Shown here: positions 17,820 to 24,130 of the stretch, piece after piece | Layout of the letters: every line of letters begins with the position of its first letter | How positions within the stretch are numbered: the stretch's first letter is position 1 | Assembly: GCA_041688015.1 (NCBI GenBank) | Contig: JBDNIY010000009.1 | Coordinates: 1-64,000, forward strand | DNA: 64,000 nt | Direction: 5' to 3' | Source: Parvibaculum sp041688015 | GTDB lineage: Bacteria; Pseudomonadota; Alphaproteobacteria; Parvibaculales; Parvibaculaceae | Notes under the pieces: generated by a model | Seen by the model: the letters and a program-made list of their open reading frames with translations, nothing else | Told to the model about the DNA's origin: nothing | Database searches by the model: none | Position numbers and translations under genes: made by a program

Positions 17820-18308
17820 TTATCCTCGCCCGGGTCGAAATTTTGCTCCGATCAAATGGTCGAGCGAGAAGACACCCGGACCGCGAGCGATGAGATAGAC
17901 CAACATTGAAGCCCATGTGAGGTGGACGACATAAGCGTCGGGGTAGACGAAAATTTCGATCACCAGAGTCATTCCAAGAAGAACCAATGAGCTGAACCGC
18001 GTCGCCAGCCCCAGAAGGATGAGAATCGAAAAGACGTGTTCGTTGAAAGTTGCCATATAGGCGGCGATTTTATAAGGGATGAGAGGAAGCGCATAGTCAT
18101 TCTGAAACAGATAGAACGTGCTTTCCTTGAGCGTCATGAAGCCTTCGACCTTGGTGCGCGCTGATTGAAAAAAAATCAGAAAGATTGCAACGCGCATCAT
18201 CAACGAAATGACGGAAGCAGGGATACGCTCAAAGAGGGCGATGAGTTGAGAAATGAATTTGCTGGCTGTGGTCATTATTGATCCATTTTTTGCTGCCATT
18301 TGCGTCAT
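17820..18308 (-). CDS. DoxX-family membrane protein of bufferin operon
   Basis: 162 residues with four membrane helices (around residues 32-50, 78-98, 102-120, 130-150) and the DoxX-type sequence LMMRVAIFLIFFQSARTKVE, FNEHVFSILILLGLATRFSS. Bufferin operons typically end with such a DoxX gene (BufD), thought to act with copper or quinones in the membrane; the exact role is unclear. The first ATG at 18308 is preferred because AAGGA lies 7 bases upstream. It is 44 bases after bufC and 3 bases before the DUF6969-like gene. Confidence 0.85.
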   Translation of the reverse strand: MTQMAAKNGSIMTTASKFISQLIALFERIPASVISLMMRVAIFLIFFQSARTKVEGFMTLKESTFYLFQNDYALPLIPYKIAAYMATFNEHVFSILILLGLATRFSSLVLLGMTLVIEIFVYPDAYVVHLTWASMLVYLIARGPGVFSLDHLIGAKFRPGRG

Positions 18309-18352
18309 CAGTTATTCCTTAGAGTAGGTGAATTCTAGATAGGCTGGGTTCA

Positions 18353-19117
18353 TCAGGCTTTGAACGATGAAAACAGCCCCTGCGCGATGGAGGTGGCTAA
18401 GGTTCTTGCAAGATCAAAAGACGGATTGCACTGAAGAGCGCTCGCAACAGCTTCACTGAGCGTTCCTCCGTAATTGAAGGTGCGCAGTAAAACTATTTCC
18501 TCACCTTTGATTGGGGTCACGATGACGTCGATTTGAGGTCTGGCGATAAGCAGAAACTCTGCATCATGTGCCAAGTTGATTGGTGAATGATCTTCCTCCC
18601 GATTCCGCTTCCATATTTCAAAAATGGGCAGCACAGGAGAGAGCAAGGTCACAGAGGGGTGAAGCTCAAGCGACAACCCTCCGGTGCGATCTGGCGAAAC
18701 GGCAGCAAGATCATCGCCTGTCAACGATTGGACGTCGGCGGCGTGATAGGCCTTTAGCCATGCGTGTTCGAGACGCGCGACGTCTGCAAGGTAGGGCAGG
18801 GGTATGAGTTCCTTCCGGCCCTCAATAAACTGAGGAAACTCGGCTCCAAATCCAATTAGAGTGCCTTGCGAAGGCAAGTGATCTTCAAGGAAGGCAATGG
18901 CGAGGGATTTGAAATATTCAGGCCCCACCAATCTTTCAACGATCGGAAAGGTCTGTGCAAGGGCATCGATCAGGCTCGTGCGGACATTGTTCCGATAGAC
19001 GTCAAGGCGTCGCCCTATGTTGGGAGTAGAGCTACTTTTGAAGAAGTTGGGAAGTTGAGCGCCCGGCGATTGCAGGGCGTCCGTGAAGGTCTTTTGCATT
19101 TGCGCGAGATTAGGCAC
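18353..19117 (-). CDS. bufC: BufC-type partner protein (DUF2063)
   Basis: 254 residues. The N-terminal DUF2063 domain (MQKTFTDALQSPG, RRLDVYRNNVRTSLIDALAQ, TFPIVERLVGPEYF) is the recognition module that brings the precursor peptide to the MNIO enzyme in the HvfC/BufC family. The C-terminal half is more variable. GTG start overlapping the bufB stop by 8 bases, so the two are translationally coupled, in keeping with a stable BufB-BufC complex. One BufC would have to serve both precursors in this region if both are modified. Confidence 0.9.
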   Translation of the reverse strand: MPNLAQMQKTFTDALQSPGAQLPNFFKSSSTPNIGRRLDVYRNNVRTSLIDALAQTFPIVERLVGPEYFKSLAIAFLEDHLPSQGTLIGFGAEFPQFIEGRKELIPLPYLADVARLEHAWLKAYHAADVQSLTGDDLAAVSPDRTGGLSLELHPSVTLLSPVLPIFEIWKRNREEDHSPINLAHDAEFLLIARPQIDVIVTPIKGEEIVLLRTFNYGGTLSEAVASALQCNPSFDLARTLATSIAQGLFSSFKA

Positions 19118-20012
19118 GGGTCAACTCCGTTTTGTGGATGGCATGTTCGGTAGGGGTTAGGATTTTTTGCGCGTGGGCCGCTTCAATCATCCAGTCGCTC
19201 AGCAATGGAACATTATTATCCCATTCGATCAGTGTCGCTTTTGGGCCGATGCGATTTACAAAATCTGCATAGAGCCTCCAGACCGCGGGTGCGACCGTGG
19301 AGCCGTGGTCGTCAATATAAAGTTGAGCGCCATCAATCTGTTCGACCAAATACCCGGCAAGGTGAATCTCCCCGACGAGAGATGCGGGGATATCGGACAA
19401 CCATGCCGCGGCGTCAAAGCCGTGGTTCATTGCCGACACATAGACGTTGTTTACGTCGACAAGCAGACCACAGCCGGTTTTCTTGGCGAGCGACACCAGA
19501 AATTTGGGCTCTGAAATGCAGTCCTGTTCGAACTCGAGGTAGGTTGAAGGGTTCTCAATGAGAATTTGTCGACCGAGGAATGTTTGAACTTCGTCTATAT
19601 GCGCGGCGACGATCTTGAGCGCTTCAGGTGTTCTGGGAACGGGCAATAAATCATTGAAATGAGTACCACCGAATTGCGACCAGGCTAGGTGTTCCGACAC
19701 AAGGGCCGGTTCATATCGATCGATGATCTTTTTCGTGTTTTTCAGATGAGATCGATCAAGCGGTTCAGCGCCGCCAAGCGACAAGCCTACCCCGTGGACC
19801 GAAATCGGATAATTTTCCCGGATCGCCGAAAGGTAGCGGTGAGGCGCGCCACCGGCGCCCATGTAATTCTCGGTATGAACTTCAAACCACTCGATCTGGG
19901 GATTGGTGTCTAGAATCTCGCGGTAATGCTCGGCTTTGAGACCTATGCCGACCTTGTCCTGAAGGGCCAAGTTGTCGGCGTTTTGGGGCATCATGCTGGG
20001 ATGCAACGTCAT
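19110..20012 (-). CDS. bufB: BufB, MNIO multinuclear iron oxidative enzyme (DUF692)
   Basis: 300-residue TIM-barrel enzyme of the DUF692/MNIO family, which uses a two- or three-iron centre to oxidise Cys in RiPP precursors (thiooxazole in bufferins). Likely iron ligands are all present: His73 (SVHGVGLSLGG), Glu107/His108 (SEHLAWS), Glu153/Asn154, Asp186 and Asn188/189 (VDVNNVYVSA), His197, Glu215/His217 (GEIHLAGY), Asp235/His236 (DDHGS), Glu263 and Asp265. It is first in the minus-strand operon, with a SigF-type promoter about 50 bases upstream, divergent from the NPC-repeat precursor. Confidence 0.93.
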   Translation of the reverse strand: MTLHPSMMPQNADNLALQDKVGIGLKAEHYREILDTNPQIEWFEVHTENYMGAGGAPHRYLSAIRENYPISVHGVGLSLGGAEPLDRSHLKNTKKIIDRYEPALVSEHLAWSQFGGTHFNDLLPVPRTPEALKIVAAHIDEVQTFLGRQILIENPSTYLEFEQDCISEPKFLVSLAKKTGCGLLVDVNNVYVSAMNHGFDAAAWLSDIPASLVGEIHLAGYLVEQIDGAQLYIDDHGSTVAPAVWRLYADFVNRIGPKATLIEWDNNVPLLSDWMIEAAHAQKILTPTEHAIHKTELTRA

Positions 20013-20060
20013 ATTACGACCTCGTCGGGCGGTAGTCTGTTTGGCCTGTCTTCCCGATAG

Positions 20061-20086
20061 TTCGGCAAGACAGGCCAGAAAGTTAC
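20061..20086 (-). promoter_or_regulatory. SigF-type ECF promoter of bufB operon
   Basis: On the minus strand GTAACT (20086-20081), 16 bases, CGAA (20064-20061). Transcription would start near 20054, about 42 bases before the bufB start. It matches the site at 11510 in every fixed position. Confidence 0.7.
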
Positions 20087-20174
20087 CCTTACGCTAGAGA
20101 TGCGAGTTCGTGTGGTTCGTTCATCCGAAGAGGGGCTTGAGGTGGGGCCGTGACTCTTGGAACAAAAATCGGAC

Positions 20175-20200
20175 GTAACATCTTGGGTTTCCCTGTCGAA
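20175..20200 (+). promoter_or_regulatory. SigF-type ECF promoter of NPC-repeat precursor
   Basis: GTAACA (20175-20180), 16 bases, CGAA (20197-20200). Transcription would start near 20208, about 55 bases before the ATG at 20263. It forms a divergent pair with the bufB promoter. Confidence 0.7.
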
Positions 20201-20262
20201 TGACTGAATGACGGCTTGCGTCTGTGGCAGGGCCGCAATGGAAAATTCTGGAAGGAAAAATT

Positions 20263-20520
20263 ATGAGAAATCTCAAGAAGTCGATGCTGATGTTGGGCTC
20301 GGCCGTCGCAATGGGCGGTTTGGCTATGGTCGCCGCTCCCGGCGTCGCGTTCGCCAACCCATGTTCAGCGACCTCCAATCCCTGCTCCGCAAAGTCCAAC
20401 CCCTGTGCCGCGACCAACCCTTGCGCCGCCAAAGAAAATCCCTGTGCCGCGAAGTCCAATCCTTGCGCAGCAAAAACGAATCCCTGTGGTGCCAACTCAA
20501 ACCCTTGCGCCCCGAAATAA
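20263..20520 (+). CDS. exported NPC-repeat peptide, probable MNIO precursor
   Basis: 85-residue protein starting MRNLKKSMLMLG with GGAAGGA upstream; a longer frame from 20224 is less likely. Residues 1-31 form a Sec signal (VAAPGVAFA). The whole mature part, 54 residues, consists of eight units NPCxAxx with Cys at 34, 41, 48, 54, 61, 68, 75 and 82. It is divergent from bufB and has the same type of ECF promoter. I infer it is a second substrate of BufB/BufC and a periplasmic metal-binding peptide. It does not resemble BufA1 in sequence. Whether it falls in a named precursor family such as BufA2 I cannot check. Confidence 0.8.
   Translation: MRNLKKSMLMLGSAVAMGGLAMVAAPGVAFANPCSATSNPCSAKSNPCAATNPCAAKENPCAAKSNPCAAKTNPCGANSNPCAPK
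20356..20517 (+). repeat. eight tandem 18-21 base coding repeats
   Basis: Eight in-frame units, each beginning AAY-CCH-TGY (Asn-Pro-Cys), six of 21 and two of 18 bases. The units differ at third codon positions, so the repeat is held by protein selection rather than by recent DNA slippage. It lies inside the NPC-repeat gene and is not a CRISPR array. Confidence 0.85.
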
Positions 20521-20609
20521 GTCTTTCGATCTGTGCAGTTGCTCCATCTAATTTTCTGTAGGTGTGAGCGACTGCCACTCTCCTATCAAATTTCAAAAGG
20601 GTTTTGGCC

Positions 20610-21068
20610 ATGAACAAATATGCCAACGGAATAGTATCTGGGTTTTTTGCTACCACGGCTCTGTCTTTGATGATGTTGGCAAAAGGCGCGATGGGGTTCA
20701 TGCCTCAACTCGACGTCATCTCAATGCTGAGCAAGATGATGGGAATGCCCCACACTTTGCTATTAGGGTGGGCAGGGCATTTCCTTATTGGCTCGATTGT
20801 TTGGGGCATTTTTTTTGCGTTAAGTTTTTCAAAACTTCCCGGCCAGAGCTATGTGGTCAAAGGGATTGTGCTTGGTATTTTGGCCTGGGCGATGATGATG
20901 ATTTTTGTCATGCCGATGGCTGGTGCGGGGCTCTTCGGGCTTAAATTTGGGCCAATGGCACCCGTTGCGACCCTTATGCTGCATATCGTTTATGGCGCGG
21001 TCTTGGGGTTTGTCTACGGCATTTCCGCAAAGAAAACGGCGGAGTCTATCTTGAATTCATCGCCCTAA
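20610..21068 (+). CDS. small polytopic membrane protein (DUF6789/DUF2938-like)
   Basis: 152 residues from ATG 20610, with four membrane helices (NGIVSGFFATTALSLMMLAK, LLLGWAGHFLIGSIVWGIFF, GIVLGILAWAMMMIFVMPMA, VATLMLHIVYGAVLGFVYGI). The look is that of the DUF6789-type proteins; no function is known. It starts 89 bases after the NPC-repeat gene, with no clear terminator between, and may be cotranscribed. It is rich in Met in the loops and helices, which could relate to copper, but this is speculation. Confidence 0.7.
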   Translation: MNKYANGIVSGFFATTALSLMMLAKGAMGFMPQLDVISMLSKMMGMPHTLLLGWAGHFLIGSIVWGIFFALSFSKLPGQSYVVKGIVLGILAWAMMMIFVMPMAGAGLFGLKFGPMAPVATLMLHIVYGAVLGFVYGISAKKTAESILNSSP

Positions 21069-21255
21069 ATAAATTCAAAATAAGAGGTTCCATTGGCTGC
21101 AAGTTTGCCATGCTCTCCGAGATGATGCGCGTTTTGAGGCTCGGCGGCGGCGTTGAGATAGCGCCACGACGCTGACCTCTGATCGTCGTTGCCATTATCT
21201 ATGCCAATGGCGCGAATGAAAGTTTCGAAGGCGTCGCCACCCTCTCGCGACCTCG

Positions 21256-21486
21256 TTATTCCAAAATGTCAGCACGTCGGGCGCTGACCGCGCCATGTGT
21301 GCTTACCAGATAGGGCACAATGAAAGTCAGAATGAGTTTGCCCCAGTGAAGTGATGTACCGTTAAAAAGCACATCGCCTTGATTGATCAAATTGAGGATC
21401 GTTCCAACAGTGATGGCAATGACCAACGCGCGTTTGGGAATGCCGCCTGAGATCGACAGTGTCCAGATTTGCCTCCAACTGCTCAT
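21256..21486 (-). CDS. nrtS: NrtS-type nitrate/nitrite transporter
   Basis: 76-residue membrane protein with two hydrophobic helices: RALVIAITVGTILNLINQGD and KLILTFIVPYLVSTHGAVSA. These match the short NrtS transporters first described in cyanobacteria, which work as small oligomers moving nitrate and nitrite. It starts 12 bases after the stop of the aldo/keto reductase gene on the same strand, so the two may form one transcript. It fits with the nitric oxide genes further on. Confidence 0.75.
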   Translation of the reverse strand: MSSWRQIWTLSISGGIPKRALVIAITVGTILNLINQGDVLFNGTSLHWGKLILTFIVPYLVSTHGAVSARRADILE

Positions 21487-21498
21487 AGGTAACCTTTA

Positions 21499-22452
21499 CT
21501 AAGTGGTGCCACGTTTCACGCCTGCAACGATGGCTTCAGCCTTCTTGAAAAGGGCCGGGTCGATGGCGAGCCCAGAGGCGGCAGCGTTCTCTTCAAGCTG
21601 TGCGGGGCGGCTTGCACCGACGATAGCCGAGGCGACATTGGGCTCGCGCAGAATCCAGGCCAGCGAGAATTGGGAGAGCGTGCAGCCTGCTTCCTTCGCC
21701 AGAGGTTTCAGCTCCTGAACTGCTTTCAGGACCTGCGGCGTTAGCCATGACTGAATATACTGGCCCATGGCGTCGCTGCTCGCACGCGATGCGACCGGTG
21801 GCTTTGCGCCGGGTTGGTATTTGCCTGAGAGCACGCCTTGCGCAAGGGGTGACCAGACGATCTGCGAGACCCGCTTCGACGCGCAAAGGGGAATGACCTT
21901 TCCTTCAGGCCGTCGCCACAGCAACGAATATTGTGGCTGGCTCGAAACGAAATGTTCTGCACCGGCAACAGCAAAGGCATCCTCGATTTGCTTCGGCGAC
22001 CATTCGCTAAAGCCGATATAGCGAACTTTGCCTTGGCGCACGATGTCAGTGAGCGCCTGCATGGTCTCTGCGAGCGGCGTCTCGTCGTCATAGCGATGGC
22101 ATTGGTAGAGGTCGATATAGTCCACACGCAACCGCTTCAGCGACGCATCGACCTGCTTTAATATTTGTTCGCGCGACAAGCCTTTATCTGTTGCACTCAT
22201 CGGAAAGAAAATCTTGGTCGCGAGTACGTAGGAAGAGCGCGGGCGGGCTGCCAGCACCTCGCCCAGAAAACTTTCCGCTGCGCCACGGCCATATCCATTC
22301 GCCGTATCGATGAAGTTGATGCCGAGATCAAATGCCCGGTCGATACAGGCAGCGGCGCTGTCGCGCTCCACGCCGACACCATAGGTGAGCCACGATCCGA
22401 GCGAAATTTCTGAAACGCTGAGGTCGCTCGCCCCGAGCTTGCGATATTTCAT
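21499..22452 (-). CDS. aldo/keto reductase (Kv-beta/YghZ-like group)
   Basis: 317-residue NADPH-dependent oxidoreductase with the AKR barrel. The catalytic tetrad is Asp49, Tyr54, Lys80 and His119 (INFIDTANGYG, VLATK, LYQCHR). The SQPQYSLLWR stretch and the late SAIVGASRPAQLEEN cofactor loop match the AKR6/12-like group that includes YghZ and voltage-channel beta subunits. The substrate is not evident. Divergent from acvB, about 270 bases apart. Confidence 0.9.
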   Translation of the reverse strand: MKYRKLGASDLSVSEISLGSWLTYGVGVERDSAAACIDRAFDLGINFIDTANGYGRGAAESFLGEVLAARPRSSYVLATKIFFPMSATDKGLSREQILKQVDASLKRLRVDYIDLYQCHRYDDETPLAETMQALTDIVRQGKVRYIGFSEWSPKQIEDAFAVAGAEHFVSSQPQYSLLWRRPEGKVIPLCASKRVSQIVWSPLAQGVLSGKYQPGAKPPVASRASSDAMGQYIQSWLTPQVLKAVQELKPLAKEAGCTLSQFSLAWILREPNVASAIVGASRPAQLEENAAASGLAIDPALFKKAEAIVAGVKRGTT

Positions 22453-22723
22453 GGCTTATCTCCCTTTGCCTCGCGGCTGCCTGTCCCGGATTTCGCGGGT
22501 TGATCCCATCCCGCCCCATCTGACGCTTTCTGGACGAAAGCGTAAAGCCCGGCGATGCTGTCTTCACCGCGCAATCCGTCAACCACGACCCATCTCTCAG
22601 TCCGATACTGGTGGCTCATGGGCAGCAATGGCCCTATTCAGCCGGCTACAAAATCCTGCTATCCTTTTTCAGCGCAACACTATCGAATACCTGCCACGCG
22701 GCGCTCATTCAGGAGACATTTTC

Positions 22724-24130
22724 ATGCGCGCTCAGACAGGTCTTTTTGCAGCGCTTGGTTCGCTATTTTGTTTGGTGTTGCTGGCCGGTTGCGGTCAGCC
22801 CGATGTCTCGGTTTCAAAGGTGGATGCTGGACGGCTAGGAACGGTCCGTCTGCTTGTGCCGGAAGGTGCAAAGGAGACATATCCCGTCATCTTGATTGTG
22901 AACAAGTCGAGCGATGCCACCTTTCGATACGCTCAACAGATTGCTGCCGACGGTCATTTGGTGACCTTGATTGACTGGTCGGTGGCGGCCGCCCTTACCG
23001 GCTCAACGACAGAGCCCTGTCATTTTCCTGTGGGTGACCTGGAAGATTTTATTCAGCAGACCCAGACTAAACTGGCCTTTCCAAAATATGTGCCGCCGGT
23101 CGTCATCGGTATTGGCGAGGGAGCAGATGCAGCCTATGCGTTATTGGCCCAAGCGCCCTCGCTAGCAATCGCTGGCGCAATCGGCATTGGACGCACCGGT
23201 TTGCTCGACATCAGCGGCTCGCTCTGCAATGAAGTCGCCGAAAAACGGCAAGATCCTCGAAGCGAGTCTTATGGGCCCAAAGAGAGCACTAATGGATGGT
23301 GGCGTTCGGTTGTTGATCCAACGCAATCAGAGGAAGCCCATTTTGCTAAAGCGACAAGCCATGGCGACGAAAGTCACCCAAATACCGTTGTCGTTGCCGC
23401 CGCTGCGGATGTGGCAGAGCGAGTAGGCGCAGCACTAGCGGCCGCAAATGCTATCGTTAAACGTCATGCAGATGCGCCGCTGACCGACCTGCCATTGACG
23501 CCAATTAAGTCGGCCAAACCGGGTGACGTCTTGGCGATCATCATTTCGGGCGATGGAGGTTGGCGTGATCTTGACCGCCAGATCGGTTTCGAACTGGCCA
23601 AGGGCGATATATCTGTCATTGGCGTAGATTCGCTGCATTATTTTTGGCAGACAAAGTCACCTCAAAAGATCGCCGACGATCTAACGCGAATAATTGATTT
23701 TTACAGCAAGGCTTGGAACACAAGCCACGTCTTACTGATCGGCTATTCGTTTGGGGCCGACATCGTACCGTCTGCGGTGGACCATATGACGGCAGAAACG
23801 CGGGCGCGCATTGAACAGATAAGTTTGCTGGGTATGAGCGATACCACCGATTTTGAAATTCATGTAGCCGGCTGGCTTGGGGTTCAACCTAAGGATCAAC
23901 CGATAGAGCCCGACGCGGCAAAGCTGGATATGTCGCGTGTCCAGTGTTTTTACGGTATGCAGGAGGATGTCACGTTCTGCACATCCCCGACAATGAAGCG
24001 AGCCGAGATTTACGGCCTGCCGGGCGGGCACCATTTTGACGGCGCCTATGCACATCTGACAGATCTCATTGTCGCGGGCCTGCACAAGCGTCTGGCCCAC
24101 AGTGCCAGTAGGGATGGAGTGCCCAAGTGA
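22724..24130 (+). CDS. acvB: AcvB/VirJ-family lysyl-phosphatidylglycerol hydrolase
   Basis: 468 residues from ATG 22724 (AGGAGA upstream). It begins with a lipoprotein-like signal ending LVLLAGC. Two alpha/beta-hydrolase-like halves follow. The C-terminal half is VirJ-like, with IIISGDGGWRDLDRQIGFEL, the nucleophile motif IGYSFGAD (Ser), and the late LPGGHHFDG. In Agrobacterium AcvB removes lysine from lysyl-phosphatidylglycerol made by LpiA. Here the stop overlaps the GTG of mprF, the same pairing with the gene order hydrolase first. It probably acts in the periplasm on aminoacylated lipids. Confidence 0.88.
   Translation: MRAQTGLFAALGSLFCLVLLAGCGQPDVSVSKVDAGRLGTVRLLVPEGAKETYPVILIVNKSSDATFRYAQQIAADGHLVTLIDWSVAAALTGSTTEPCHFPVGDLEDFIQQTQTKLAFPKYVPPVVIGIGEGADAAYALLAQAPSLAIAGAIGIGRTGLLDISGSLCNEVAEKRQDPRSESYGPKESTNGWWRSVVDPTQSEEAHFAKATSHGDESHPNTVVVAAAADVAERVGAALAAANAIVKRHADAPLTDLPLTPIKSAKPGDVLAIIISGDGGWRDLDRQIGFELAKGDISVIGVDSLHYFWQTKSPQKIADDLTRIIDFYSKAWNTSHVLLIGYSFGADIVPSAVDHMTAETRARIEQISLLGMSDTTDFEIHVAGWLGVQPKDQPIEPDAAKLDMSRVQCFYGMQEDVTFCTSPTMKRAEIYGLPGGHHFDGAYAHLTDLIVAGLHKRLAHSASRDGVPK

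Noticed and set aside
20356..20517. Short regular repeats that could be taken for a CRISPR array
   Set aside because: Units of 18-21 bases without spacers, in frame, coding NPC repeats behind a signal peptide; no cas genes.
22385..22723. N-terminal extension of acvB
   Set aside because: The extra 113 residues overlap the divergent aldo/keto reductase gene and precede a good lipoprotein signal with AGGAGA upstream.
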